Shown here: positions 8,912 to 17,405 of the stretch, piece after piece
How positions within the stretch are numbered: the first letter of the stretch is position 1
Layout of the letters: each line of letters begins with the position of its first letter
Program-made: the position numbers and the translations under genes
Notes under the pieces: model-generated
What the model was told of the DNA's origin: nothing
The model's database searches: none
What the model saw: the letters and a program-made list of their open reading frames with translations, nothing else
Assembly (NCBI GenBank): GCA_050331575.1
Contig: JBHJGS010000001.1
Location: forward strand, 46,755 to 110,754
DNA length: 64,000 bases
Direction of reading: 5' to 3'
Origin: JBHJGS01 sp050331575
GTDB taxonomy: Bacteria > Pseudomonadota > Alphaproteobacteria > Sphingomonadales > Rhodothalassiaceae

Positions 8912-10458
8912 CCCTGGCGAGCCTGCTTCTTATATTGATGCTGATCGCCCTGCTGGCCTGGTTGATGACCGGCTTTCCGGTCGCCTTCGTGCTTGCCGGG
9001 ACGGCGCTGTTGTTCGGCGCGATCGGCAGTGCCGCGGGCGTGCTGGATGCCGAGTTCATCGCCTTCCTTCCGAACCGCATTTACGGCACCGTGCGCAACG
9101 AGCTCCTGCTGGCTGTGCCCTTGTTCATCGCCATGGGCACCATGCTGGAACGGTCCAAAGTGGCGGAGGATCTGCTCGACAGTATGGGCCGGCTGTTCGG
9201 GCCCGTGCGCGGCGGCCTGGGTCTTTCCGTCACCATCGTCGGAGCGCTCCTGGCCGCATCTACCGGCATCGTCGGTGCCACGGTGGTGACCATGGGGCTG
9301 ATTTCTTTGCCGACCATGCTGAAGCGCGGCTATGACCCGCGCCTGGCCAGCGGCGCGATCGCCGCAGCCGGCACGCTGGGCCAGATCATCCCGCCGTCCA
9401 TCGTGCTGATCCTGTTGGCCGATCAATTGTCCGGGGCGTATCAGGAGGCGCAGCGCGATCTGGGCGTGGTGTCGCCGGAGCCTTTGTCGGTGGGCGAGCT
9501 GTTCGCCGGCGCGCTGGTGCCGGGGCTGGGCCTGGTCGGCCTTTACCTGCTCTATCAGGTGATCATGGCGCTGGTCCGCCCCGCGTCGAGCCCGGCGATC
9601 CAGAATGAGACCCTGACGCGCGACACCGCGTTTTGGGGCCGGCTCCTGCGCGCTTTGATCCCGCCGATTCTGCTGATCATCGCGGTGCTGGGATCGATCC
9701 TGGGCGGCGTGGCCACGCCCACCGAGGCCGCCGCGGTCGGCGCGGTCGGCGCGATCTTGCTGGCGGGCCTGCGCCAGACGCAGCGGCGCGGCACGCTGTG
9801 GGCGGTCCGCGGCAGTGTTGCCGCGCTGATCGTGTTGCTTGCGCTGCCCGCCCTGGGGCCGCCGGCGGGCCTTGGCCTGGTGCTTCGCTGGGCCACCCTT
9901 GTGCTGTTCGGCGTGGGCTTGATCGCGGCTCTTTGGACCGCCTGGGACTCCGGGATCCTGGCGCCGATGCTGATGGCGACGGTGCGCATCACCACGATGA
10001 TCTACACCATTCTGATCGGGGCTGCCTTGTTCGCGCTCGTCTTTCGCGGGCTGGGCGGCAAGGAGCTGATCGAAGCGGGCTTGAGCGCCCTGCCCGGCGG
10101 CGTCACCGGCGCGGTGCTGCTGGTCATGCTGGTGATGTTTCTGCTCGGCTTCTTTCTCGATTTTATCGAGATCACCTTCATCGTCGTGCCGATTGTGGCG
10201 CCGATCCTGTTGGTCATGGGCGTGGATCCGGTATGGCTGGGCATTATGATGGCGATCAATCTGCAGACCAGTTTCCTAACCCCGCCCTTCGGCTTCGCGC
10301 TGTTCTATCTTCGCGGCGTAGCGCCCGACACTGTTGCCACCGGTGCGATCTATCGCGGCGCCGTGCCGTTCGTGCTGATCCAATTGGCGGCGATCTTAAT
10401 GCTGTCAGCCTGGCCCGGGCTTGCCACTTGGCTGCCCGCCCGGCTGATCGCCTCATGA
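8908..10458 (+). CDS. TRAP transporter large permease (DctM family)
   Basis: A 516-aa, very hydrophobic protein with the DctM repeats, including AVPLFIAMGTMLERS, GTLGQIIPPSIVLILLADQ and FFLDFIEITFIVVPIVAPIL. It is expected to drive Na+- or H+-dependent solute import using the substrate delivered by the upstream receptor. It is longer than minimal DctM proteins (about 430 aa): between residues 285 and 350 there are extra hydrophobic stretches, as in the carboxylate/mannitol-type subgroup. Its start overlaps dctQ by ATGA, and its stop overlaps the CPBP protease start in the same way. Confidence 0.93.
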   Translation: MTLASLLLILMLIALLAWLMTGFPVAFVLAGTALLFGAIGSAAGVLDAEFIAFLPNRIYGTVRNELLLAVPLFIAMGTMLERSKVAEDLLDSMGRLFGPVRGGLGLSVTIVGALLAASTGIVGATVVTMGLISLPTMLKRGYDPRLASGAIAAAGTLGQIIPPSIVLILLADQLSGAYQEAQRDLGVVSPEPLSVGELFAGALVPGLGLVGLYLLYQVIMALVRPASSPAIQNETLTRDTAFWGRLLRALIPPILLIIAVLGSILGGVATPTEAAAVGAVGAILLAGLRQTQRRGTLWAVRGSVAALIVLLALPALGPPAGLGLVLRWATLVLFGVGLIAALWTAWDSGILAPMLMATVRITTMIYTILIGAALFALVFRGLGGKELIEAGLSALPGGVTGAVLLVMLVMFLLGFFLDFIEITFIVVPIVAPILLVMGVDPVWLGIMMAINLQTSFLTPPFGFALFYLRGVAPDTVATGAIYRGAVPFVLIQLAAILMLSAWPGLATWLPARLIAS

Positions 10459-11156
10459 GTGGGCTGTTCGACACCGGCCTGATCCTGCTTCTGGCGGTGG
10501 TGCTGCCGGGCCTGTTGCTGCTGCAGGCGCCGATGGTGCGCCAGCTGCTGATGAGTGAGCAGGCGCCGCGCCGGGCGTTCTTGTATCTGCAATCCATGGC
10601 GATGCAGTGGATCCTGGTGGGCGTCGCCATCCTGGTCTGGATCGGCGGCGACCGCTCGCTGGCACAAGCCGGCTTCCGCATCCCGCCGGAGCGGGGCTTC
10701 TGGATTGGAGCGGCGATCGTGGCCACGGTCGGCATTGCGCTGTCCTTGCTCAGCCAGATGGTCGCGCGCCGGCTGACCTGGCGCCTGGCGTTTTTGCGAG
10801 CCATGCCGCAGGCGACGGAAAAGCTGATCCCGGCAACGCCGAAGGATCTGTCCTTGTTTTTGCCCGTGGCGGTGACCGCCGGGTTCTGCGAGGAACTCTT
10901 GTTCCGCGGCATCTTGCCGGCGCTGTTATATGCCCGCGGTGCGGATCTAGCCCTTGCCGGGGCGATCAGCGCGGTGGCGTTCGGCCTGATGCACGCCTAT
11001 CAGGGCGTGCGCGGCGTGCTGGTCACTGCCGCCATGGGCGGGCTGTTCTTCGCCTTGACCTTGCTGTCCAACAGCCTGCTGCCGGCCATGGCCCTGCATG
11101 GCCTGTATGACTGGTTCCTAGCCCGGGCCAATGTCGCCGCGCGCAGCGGTCTTTGA
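10455..11156 (+). CDS. CPBP-family intramembrane metalloprotease
   Basis: A 233-aa multi-pass membrane protein with the three CPBP (CAAX/Abi) motifs: FCEELLFRGIL (E-E-x3-R), FGLMHAYQG and LLPAMALHGLYDW. These Glu and His residues form the intramembrane active site in the family. The ATG overlaps the stop of the TRAP large permease (ATGA), so it is the coupled fourth gene of the transporter operon. CPBP proteins process prenylated proteins or peptides, or act as anti-sigma or immunity factors; no role here can be deduced. The operon position suggests action on, or regulation with, the transporter. Confidence 0.88.
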   Translation: MSGLFDTGLILLLAVVLPGLLLLQAPMVRQLLMSEQAPRRAFLYLQSMAMQWILVGVAILVWIGGDRSLAQAGFRIPPERGFWIGAAIVATVGIALSLLSQMVARRLTWRLAFLRAMPQATEKLIPATPKDLSLFLPVAVTAGFCEELLFRGILPALLYARGADLALAGAISAVAFGLMHAYQGVRGVLVTAAMGGLFFALTLLSNSLLPAMALHGLYDWFLARANVAARSGL

Positions 11157-11186
11157 CGCGAACGGCCCTTGAACGATAGCTCGATC

Positions 11187-11211
11187 CGATATATCTAAGG
11201 TATATATATCG
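11187..11211. promoter_or_regulatory. AT-rich near-palindrome upstream of a secreted-protein gene
   Basis: CGATATATC-TAAGG-TATATATATCG stands out in GC-rich surroundings. The outer arms are self-complementary, and the site lies 29 bp before the ATG at 11240. Similar TATATC-TAAG-GATATA palindromes serve as operators for PadR-like regulators in proteobacteria; that assignment is from memory and no PadR gene is in the window. It may also hold the -10 element. Confidence 0.4.
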
Positions 11212-11239
11212 TACTGTCCTGGGTTCGGGGAGACCGCAC

Positions 11240-11956
11240 ATGCGCGCTGTCAGTTTCACCATCCTGCTTTGCCTTGGCCTGTCTGGCGCAGCCGATGCCT
11301 CGGAAGATTGGCTGTCCCGCGCGATTGCACAGGCCAAGCCGATCCGGCTGGAAGATTGGGGGCTGAGGCAAACCGTGCGCGTCGGCGACGCGGAAAAGCC
11401 CGCCATGACCATCATCGCCGATCATGACCCGCGTCGTCCCATGAAGGATCGCTGGCGCATCGTCTCGGTAACCGATTCCGACGGTGCGGACAGTGACGCG
11501 ATTGACGCGAACTCGCAGATCGAGAAGGACATTCTGGACTATGCGACAGTCGTGAAAGGGCTCGACCAGCCGCGCACGCTGATTCGCGAGGAAGACGACA
11601 CGGCGGTTTACGCCTTGTCGAACGTGGATGCCGACGCCTTGCTGGGCGAGGATCTGCGCATGGAGGTGTTTGACCGCGACGGGCTGGACGCTCATGTGAC
11701 AGTGCGCAAAAGCGGGCCGGGCGGGCCTTATGTGGAACAATTGGTGCTGTTGTTGCCCGATGGCGCGGGCGATACCTTGTTGGCCCAATTGGATGCGCTT
11801 GACATGTTGATGAGATTCCAACCAGCCGCTGAAGGACTCATCGTGCCGCGCAGTTTCAACATGATGCTAAAGGGCGAGGCATTGGTGTTTTTGAACTTCA
11901 ATGTTTCCGTCGATATCGTTTACGATCAATTCGTCTATTATGGCGACGCGCAGTAG
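11240..11956 (+). CDS. Secreted protein of unknown function
   Basis: I do not recognise this 238-aa protein. It starts with a clear signal peptide (FTILLCLGLSGAADAS, cleavage probably after ADA near residue 20) and is then soluble and acidic, without cysteines in the mature part and without repeats. The segment DRDGLDAHVTVRKSGPGGPY looks like a beta-rich surface. GGGGAG lies 9 nt upstream of the ATG. The next gene, a small PspB-like membrane protein, starts 10 nt after its stop, so the two form an operon behind the AT-rich palindrome at 11187-11211. An envelope-related role is plausible but unproven. Confidence 0.8.
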   Translation: MRAVSFTILLCLGLSGAADASEDWLSRAIAQAKPIRLEDWGLRQTVRVGDAEKPAMTIIADHDPRRPMKDRWRIVSVTDSDGADSDAIDANSQIEKDILDYATVVKGLDQPRTLIREEDDTAVYALSNVDADALLGEDLRMEVFDRDGLDAHVTVRKSGPGGPYVEQLVLLLPDGAGDTLLAQLDALDMLMRFQPAAEGLIVPRSFNMMLKGEALVFLNFNVSVDIVYDQFVYYGDAQ

Positions 11957-11965
11957 GAGGCGCTG

Positions 11966-12190
11966 ATGGAAGCCGAAACTCTGATCTTTCTGATCCCGAT
12001 CGTCGCAATCATCTTCGGCGTCACCGCGGATTATCTGAAAAACCGGGACAAGCTTCGGGCGGAATCCGCTGCCAATGCCGAAGCCAGCCGCCGGATCGAC
12101 CAATTGGAAGAACGGGTGCGTGTGCTGGAGCGCATCGCCACCGACCGCGGCTATGACCTGCGGGAGGAAATAAACGCATTAGGGCATTGA
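11966..12190 (+). CDS. Small PspB-like membrane protein
   Basis: A 74-aa protein with one N-terminal membrane helix (LIFLIPIVAIIFGVTADYL) and a charged coiled-coil tail ending RIDQLEERVRVLERIATDRG, then YDLREEI. Length and architecture resemble PspB, whose tail interacts with phage-shock regulators; similarity is mostly in the LEERVRVLERI block. GGAGG lies 6 nt upstream. It follows the secreted unknown protein by 9 nt. No pspA or pspC is nearby, so a phage-shock function is a guess. Confidence 0.75.
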   Translation: MEAETLIFLIPIVAIIFGVTADYLKNRDKLRAESAANAEASRRIDQLEERVRVLERIATDRGYDLREEINALGH

Positions 12191-12221
12191 CCCGGGCGGG
12201 ACAGTATTGTTCCATGAGCCC

Positions 12222-12764
12222 ATGCGATGGTTTGTGTTTCTTGTTGTGATCGGCCTCAGTCAATGCGCGTCCGGCGTGGCGGAAGCGCAGGATGGTGAGA
12301 CCGGCCCGGTCAGCAGGATCGAGCTGGCGATCCCCGATCCCTTGCTGGATGCGGGCCGCGCGCTGAACCGCCGGCGCCCGGCGCAGGCCTGGAAGCGCCT
12401 GGAGGCGGCGGAGACCGGCAATTATTCCCCGCGCTTCGTGGTGCTAGGGCTGCATTATCGCTGCGTGGCCTTGTTGCAGTTGCGCGATTATGAGCGAGCT
12501 TTGGGATTTTGCGTCGACGCGGCGGACCGCCAACCGCAATTTTTTCGGCACAAGAACAATCTTGCCGCCGCCTATATCGGGCTGCAGGACTATGAGCGGG
12601 CAATCGATTTGCTGGAACAGGCCTTGGCCCGCCACGGCCCACGCCCGGAATTGAAGGCCAATCTGCGCCTGGCCCGCCAGCTCTTGAAAAATGACCGATA
12701 TCCAGGCCGGCCGCGACTGCGGGAGGACGAACCGCCGCCACCGCGCACGAGTGTCGGCGCTTAG
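12222..12764 (+). CDS. Exported TPR-repeat protein
   Basis: A 180-aa protein with a signal peptide (MRWFVFLVVIGLSQCASG, cleavage near AEA-Q) and two to three tetratricopeptide-like helices: LGLHYRCVALLQLRDYERAL, HKNNLAAAYIGLQDYERAID and LEQALARHG. The C-terminus is basic and proline-rich. LSQC is not a good lipobox. I chose ATG 12222 over an in-frame TTG at 12207. It should act as a periplasmic scaffold; no partner can be named. Its TAG stop lies within the first bases of repeat copy B. Confidence 0.75.
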   Translation: MRWFVFLVVIGLSQCASGVAEAQDGETGPVSRIELAIPDPLLDAGRALNRRRPAQAWKRLEAAETGNYSPRFVVLGLHYRCVALLQLRDYERALGFCVDAADRQPQFFRHKNNLAAAYIGLQDYERAIDLLEQALARHGPRPELKANLRLARQLLKNDRYPGRPRLREDEPPPPRTSVGA

Positions 12765-12845
12765 CGCATCATCCGCTCAATCGCGATCGATCGGATAAAG
12801 TGGCCCGCCGTCTATGGGGCGAGCAGTTTTATCCTAAAGCACTGA
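12762..12845. repeat. Dispersed intergenic palindromic repeat, copy B
   Basis: Starts TAGCGCATCATCCGCTCAAT, then CGCGATCGATCGGATAAAG, GGCCCGCC and GGGGCGAGCAGTTTTATCC, ending CTAAAGC. Block order matches copies A, C and D. The left end supplies the stop codon of the TPR gene. Confidence 0.6.
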
Positions 12846-12896
12846 AAGGTCACAGCGTGATCGTCGCTGTCGGCCCGCGATGGCCTCGGCGGTGGC

Positions 12897-13814
12897 TCAG
12901 GCGTTGGCTTCGTCGCCGGCCGCGAGCCGGTCCTGCGCCAGCGCCAGCGCGCCCAGCAGGCCGGCGCGCTCGCCCAGCCCCGGCGCGACAATCAGCTGTG
13001 CGATGCGGTCGGCGGCCAGGGGATGCGCCACATAGCCGGCCAACAGCTCCCGGGTGCGGCTGCGCACCGCGTCATAAAGGTGGGTCTGCGCCATCACACC
13101 GCCGCCAAGGATCAGGCGCTGCGGCGAACAGATTAGAATCAAGGTGGCGCACAGCTGGCCCAGATAATCCGCCTGCATCGCCCAGGCCGGATGATCCGGC
13201 GGCAGGTCGGCGACATCGTCGCCCCAGCGATCGATCAGCGCCGGGCCGCAGGCCAGCCCTTCCAAACAATCGCCATGCCAGGGGCAACGGCCGGGAAACG
13301 CATCGTCGCGATGCCGCTGCACCCGGATATGGCCCATCTCCGGATGCACCAGCCCATGCACCGGCCGGCCATTCACCACGGCCCCGCCGCCGATGCCGGT
13401 GCCGACGGTGACATAGATCACCGGATCGGCCCCCTGCCCCGCGCCCCAACGCGCCTCCGCCAGCGCCGCGCCGTTCACATCGGTGTCGAACGCCACCGGC
13501 AGCACTGTGGCGCGCGCGATCGGCCCGGCCACATCGATATTCTGCCAACCGGCCTTGGGCGTGGCGGTGACATGGCCCCAATGGTTGGAGCCGGGGCTCA
13601 GATCGACGGGGCCGAAGCAGGCGATGCCGACCGCCTCGATCGCTGTTCCGCCGGCCATCTGCCCGGTGAAATAGGCATTGACCGCGGCCAGCGTTTCGTC
13701 TGGCGTGGTCGTGGCGATGCGGGTGATCGCCTGCAGATCCGCCGGTCCGCGGCCGATGGCACAGACACACTTCGTTCCGCCGGCCTCCAGCGCGCCGACC
13801 AACGGCATGGTCAT
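12897..13814 (-). CDS. ROK-family fructokinase
   Basis: A 305-aa sugar kinase of the ROK family. It has the N-terminal phosphate loop GALEAGGTKCVCAIG, the catalytic/substrate segment around FDTDVNGAAL, YVTVGTGIGGGAV, and the zinc site HPEMGHI with CPWHGDCLEGLACGPA. This zinc motif and length fit bacterial ROK fructokinases (fructose + ATP to fructose 6-phosphate). Its ATG overlaps the stop of the amylosucrase gene (ATGA), so the pair is coupled. Amylosucrase releases fructose from sucrose, and this enzyme would capture it for glycolysis. Confidence 0.9.
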   Translation of the reverse strand: MTMPLVGALEAGGTKCVCAIGRGPADLQAITRIATTTPDETLAAVNAYFTGQMAGGTAIEAVGIACFGPVDLSPGSNHWGHVTATPKAGWQNIDVAGPIARATVLPVAFDTDVNGAALAEARWGAGQGADPVIYVTVGTGIGGGAVVNGRPVHGLVHPEMGHIRVQRHRDDAFPGRCPWHGDCLEGLACGPALIDRWGDDVADLPPDHPAWAMQADYLGQLCATLILICSPQRLILGGGVMAQTHLYDAVRSRTRELLAGYVAHPLAADRIAQLIVAPGLGERAGLLGALALAQDRLAAGDEANA

Positions 13815-15709
13815 CGATCGGGCTCCGCCACCAGCCAGCGGCAGGCGTAAGGCCTAAGCGGCACCGGGTCGGCCAGCAGACCGGCCGCCGGATCCAGCCG
13901 ATCCCGGACCGGGCCGGCAAGGCCCAGCGCATCCGTCGGCACCGCGGCGGGCCTGGCGCTGACATTGCCCAGCACCACCAGGCGAGCGCCGCGCCGAAAC
14001 GCCAGAACCCGGGGGTCGCCCGGCTGAAGCACCTCAAAGGGCTCAGCGGCGTGAAGCTCGGCACAGCCCGCGCGGGCCTGCGCCAGGCGGCGAAACCCTG
14101 CGAACAGACGCCCGGCGGGGCTGTCGGCGTCGCCGCGCTGATCGGCGCGGCGCCAATCCATCGCCCGGCGGTGCAGCCAGCGCCCGTCCGTTGCAGCGTC
14201 CCCCACCGCGCTCCAATCGTTCATCAAGCCCAGCTCATCGCCCATATAGATCAGCGGGATGCCGTTGAACGCGAAGATCAGACCGTAAAGCAGCAGGATC
14301 CGGTCGATCGCGGCGGCTTGTTGCGCTGCCGTCTCAGCCCGTTCCAGCCCGGCCAGCGAGGCCGTGGCGCCGTTGGTGCCGTGCACCGCATGGCCAGCCG
14401 CGCCGGTCTGAAAATCCGCCCCGCGCGCGAAGCTGTCGCCGCGCCCGGCATAGAAGTCCGCCACCTGCTTTAGCGCGGGCACCGCCTCCTTGCCCAGCAG
14501 CGCCAGATCCTCCGCCAAGACGCGCCAGCCGATATCGTCATGGCAGCGCACATAGGTCAGCCAGGCGGTCCGGTCCGGGATCGGTGGCATGCGGCCCAGC
14601 ATGTGGGCCACGACGCGGGTATCCTGATCCGCCAGAGCCTGCCATAGACCGGCCATCAGCACGCTGTGATAGCTCAGATGGCATTCGGTGTTGGCCGCCT
14701 CGCCGGTGCCAAGATATTGGGTCAGGTGCGCCGGCGCCACGATCGTCTCCGCCTTCAACAGCAGCGCAGGACAGGCAATCTCTATAAAGCCGCGCAGCGC
14801 CTGTAAGATCGCATGCACCTCCGGCTGGTTCATGCAGTCCGTGCCCAGCCGCTTCCACAGATAGGCAACGCTGTCCAGCCGCAGCACCTCAATGCCGCGA
14901 TTGGCGAGCGTTAGAATGATTCGCAGCATCTCGCCGAACACGGCGGGATTGGACCAGTTCAGGTCCCACTGGAACGGATAGAAGGTCGTCCACACCCAGC
15001 CGCCCAGCGCCTCCACGCGGGTGAAATTGCCCGGCGCACTGTCCGGGAACACCTGGTCCAGCGCGGCCTCATAGGCCGTGACACTCTCCTGGCTGTCCAG
15101 CACCCAATAATAGCTGCGATACCACGGGTCGCCGGCGCAAGCGGCCGCGGCCCAGGCATGATCATCGGCGGTGTGATTGAGTGCCAGGTCGGCCACCAGG
15201 CTGATGCCGCGCGCGCGCAAGGCGGCAGCCAGGGCGGACAGATCCGCCATCGTGCCATAAGCCGGGTTCAGGCTCAGATAGTCCGCCACCGCATAGCCGC
15301 CATCGCTGTCTCCGGCCCGCGGCTTGAAAATCGGCAACAGATGCAGATAGCGGATCCCCAACTCGGCCAGATAGTCCAGCCGCTGCGCCAATCCGCGCAG
15401 ATCGCCCCCAAAGCGATCGACATAGCAGGTATAGCCGATCATGTCCGGACGCTGGAACCAGTCCGACTGCTCAAGCCGCCGGTCGTCCAGCGCTCGCAGA
15501 TCTGCGGGCCGGTCGGACAGGGCCTGTTCTGCCAGGGCATAGAAATAGTCCCGCCACGCCTGGGCCCGATCTTCCGACCCGTAGAGCCGGGTTAAGGCCT
15601 GATCGATGCGCTGCTGAACCCGTGCGGACCGACGCCGGAACAGCGCCCGGTCGCCCTGCGGCGAGAGGGCGCGGCTGCTCGGCGGAACATCGGGCAAGGG
15701 CGTGGGCAT
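13811..15709 (-). CDS. Amylosucrase (GH13 family)
   Basis: A 632-aa enzyme of glycoside hydrolase family 13, collinear with the roughly 636-aa Neisseria amylosucrase. The landmarks are YTCYVDRFGGDLRGL, ADLALNHTADDHAW, WVWTTFYPFQWDLNWSNP, nucleophile Asp in VLRLDSVAYLWKRLG, acid/base Glu in LLKAETIV and the third Asp in YVRCHDDIGW. The enzyme transfers glucose from sucrose to an alpha-1,4-glucan, releasing fructose, without nucleotide sugars. I prefer ATG 15709 over an in-frame GTG at 15805, although the Shine-Dalgarno is poor. It is coupled to the fructokinase, giving a compact sucrose-use or glycogen-like storage unit. Confidence 0.93.
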   Translation of the reverse strand: MPTPLPDVPPSSRALSPQGDRALFRRRSARVQQRIDQALTRLYGSEDRAQAWRDYFYALAEQALSDRPADLRALDDRRLEQSDWFQRPDMIGYTCYVDRFGGDLRGLAQRLDYLAELGIRYLHLLPIFKPRAGDSDGGYAVADYLSLNPAYGTMADLSALAAALRARGISLVADLALNHTADDHAWAAAACAGDPWYRSYYWVLDSQESVTAYEAALDQVFPDSAPGNFTRVEALGGWVWTTFYPFQWDLNWSNPAVFGEMLRIILTLANRGIEVLRLDSVAYLWKRLGTDCMNQPEVHAILQALRGFIEIACPALLLKAETIVAPAHLTQYLGTGEAANTECHLSYHSVLMAGLWQALADQDTRVVAHMLGRMPPIPDRTAWLTYVRCHDDIGWRVLAEDLALLGKEAVPALKQVADFYAGRGDSFARGADFQTGAAGHAVHGTNGATASLAGLERAETAAQQAAAIDRILLLYGLIFAFNGIPLIYMGDELGLMNDWSAVGDAATDGRWLHRRAMDWRRADQRGDADSPAGRLFAGFRRLAQARAGCAELHAAEPFEVLQPGDPRVLAFRRGARLVVLGNVSARPAAVPTDALGLAGPVRDRLDPAAGLLADPVPLRPYACRWLVAEPDR

Positions 15710-15820
15710 GGTCGGCGGAGGTCCCGGCGGGCGGAGGCGACGCGCAAAGGGTCGCCCGGATCTCTGGACCAATCTAACGCGTTTCCCGCCGGCCTCAACC
15801 GGCACAGGCCGGATCGGGCC

Positions 15821-16174
15821 TCATAGGGTCTCAAGCGTCGTGCGTCCGCGCGGGTCCACAGCGGTGCCCGTGGTGGGTTCCCCTTCCCGGTCCAGCAGCA
15901 GGACATGCGCTTCGCCGTGCGGCACAACCGGCTTGTGTTCCACGCCGGCGGGCACCACGCACAATCCGCCGGCTTCCAGCACCTCCACCCGGTCACGGAA
16001 ATGCAGATGCAGGCAGCCTTCCAACACCAGGAACAGTTCGTCCGTATCGGCATGGGCATGCCAAACGAAGGCCCCGGACAGTTTGGCGATGCGCACCTCA
16101 TTGCCGTTGTAGCGTGCGATGATGCGCGGATGCCAATGGTCAGACACCTGCGTCAGTTTGTCAGCCAGTTTCAT
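15821..16174 (-). CDS. Cupin-domain protein
   Basis: A 117-aa single-domain cupin. The first motif has His39, His41 and Glu46 in WHAHADTDELFLVLEG, and the second has GLCVVPAGVEHKPVV, giving the usual 3-His/1-Glu metal site. Members of this small family are common in alphaproteobacteria, but no reaction is assigned. The ATG overlaps the stop of the upstream membrane protein gene (ATGA). It lies just upstream of the amylosucrase gene on the same strand, but a 111-bp gap leaves co-transcription uncertain. Confidence 0.85.
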   Translation of the reverse strand: MKLADKLTQVSDHWHPRIIARYNGNEVRIAKLSGAFVWHAHADTDELFLVLEGCLHLHFRDRVEVLEAGGLCVVPAGVEHKPVVPHGEAHVLLLDREGEPTTGTAVDPRGRTTLETL

Positions 16175-16464
16175 ACGAAGGCCATGCGCGCTGTCACGAT
16201 CAACACCAACGCGAAGCAGAACGGAAACACCTTCCGGAACGGGTCGCGTACCCGCTTGTAGAACAGACCCGCAATGGCGAAGGGGATCGGCAAAGCCGCG
16301 CCCAGAAAGCCCACTGCATCCAGAAAATTGCCCTGCCCTTCCCAGTAGGCATTGGCATCCCCGTAGAATTTGAACGCCATCAATGGGCAGAACAAAACCG
16401 CCAGAAAAGCGAAATAGCTGAACAGGTCATCGGATTCGATACGCATCATATCGCGGTCGGCCAT
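16171..16464 (-). CDS. Small membrane protein of unknown function
   Basis: A 97-aa protein with three hydrophobic stretches: FSYFAFLAVLFCPLMAFKF, LDAVGFLGAALPIPFAIAGL and FPFCFALVLIVTARMAF. The start at 16464 is set by AGGAGAGAG. I do not recognise a family. It is translationally coupled to the cupin gene, which suggests the two work together. Confidence 0.7.
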   Translation of the reverse strand: MADRDMMRIESDDLFSYFAFLAVLFCPLMAFKFYGDANAYWEGQGNFLDAVGFLGAALPIPFAIAGLFYKRVRDPFRKVFPFCFALVLIVTARMAFV

Positions 16465-16610
16465 CGGCTCTCTCCTGTTGGATGCTGCACCATGCCTGCC
16501 CTGTCCGCCGCGCCGCAAGGGGCTGCGCAAGACGATGCCCCCGAAACGGCTGACCGGCCAGGACCGACGATTGCCGCGGCAAAATGTGATCGCAGCGGCC
16601 TGGCTTCAGC

Positions 16611-16949
16611 TCATGCCGTCTTGCGCCGGGCCGCTGCCAAGCCGTGCCCAGCAAATTCCAGAAATGTCCTCTCGTCGGCGTCTTTCTCCGGCGGCAGGCG
16701 CCAGTAAGACAGGCTCATGGGCCGGTGCTTGGCCATATAAACAAAGGGCTGCGCGCCGACGGCCTCAAAGGCCCGGCGCGACTGGTCGTCGACCTTGAAA
16801 TAGAGCGCGCCCTCAGCAACCAGGGCGAACATCTTGTCCTCGCAGTAAATGCCATGGCCGCCGAACATGGCGCGGGCACGGACCGGGCCCAGGGGCGCCA
16901 GGCGCATCAAGCAGGCGTGCACGAAAGGATCGGGCGGCTTTTTGGGCAT
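16611..16949 (-). CDS. TfoX/Sxy N-terminal domain protein
   Basis: A 112-aa protein consisting only of the TfoX N-terminal domain: RLAPLGPVRARAMFGGHGIY, ALVAEGALYFKVDDQSRRAF and SYWRLPPEKDADE. Stand-alone TfoX-N proteins are widespread and of unproven role; the competence activity of full-length Sxy is not implied. The start codon shares one base with the csaA stop (TGATG). Confidence 0.85.
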   Translation of the reverse strand: MPKKPPDPFVHACLMRLAPLGPVRARAMFGGHGIYCEDKMFALVAEGALYFKVDDQSRRAFEAVGAQPFVYMAKHRPMSLSYWRLPPEKDADERTFLEFAGHGLAAARRKTA

Positions 16950-17284
16950 CAGTGCATCCGTGCGCCGTTGGGAACCGGCTGATCCGGGCCGAGCAGAACA
17001 ATCGCGCCGGCTGCATCGCCAAGGCCCAGCACCAGCACCTCCGACTGGAAGGACCCGATCTGCTTGGGCGGGAAATTGACCACGGCGAGGACCTGCCGAC
17101 CAACCAAGTGGTCCGGCACATAATGGTCCGTGATCTGTGCGGAGCTTTTCTTCACGCCCAGATCCGCGCCGAAATCGATCATCAGCTTGATCGCCGGTTT
17201 GCGGGCACCGACCAGCGGTTCCGCCGAGACGACCGTGCCGACACGGATGTCCACCTTCAAGAAGTCCTCAAATGCAATCGTCAT
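16949..17284 (-). CDS. csaA: CsaA-type tRNA-binding protein
   Basis: A compact OB-fold protein of 111 aa matching CsaA over its length, with FEDFLKVDIRVGTVVSAEPL, AIKLMIDFGADLGVKKSSAQ and the dimer/RNA-binding C-terminus FQSEVLVLGLGDAAGAIVLL. CsaA binds tRNA and has export-related chaperone activity in Bacillus. ATG 17284 gives the normal family length; the frame stays open to 17407, and the extra 41 residues do not look family-like. It is coupled to the TfoX-domain gene. Its upstream region overlaps the divergent ftsB-like gene's start. Confidence 0.88.
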   Translation of the reverse strand: MTIAFEDFLKVDIRVGTVVSAEPLVGARKPAIKLMIDFGADLGVKKSSAQITDHYVPDHLVGRQVLAVVNFPPKQIGSFQSEVLVLGLGDAAGAIVLLGPDQPVPNGARMH

Positions 17285-17405
17285 GTCGTAATTCTGAAGC
17301 CAAAGGCGGGAGTCGATCAAGGTTTTGCCGTCCCGCACAGGGACCCAGACACTTTCGTGGCTTTTCCTCTTGACCGCGCCTTGCGCCCGTGATTCCTGGT
17401 TTGCC

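Noticed and set aside
12176..12200. Possible fifth copy of the dispersed repeat (TTAGGGCATTGACCCGG)
   Set aside because: Only the first dozen bases match; the central and right blocks are missing and it lies at the end of a coding region.
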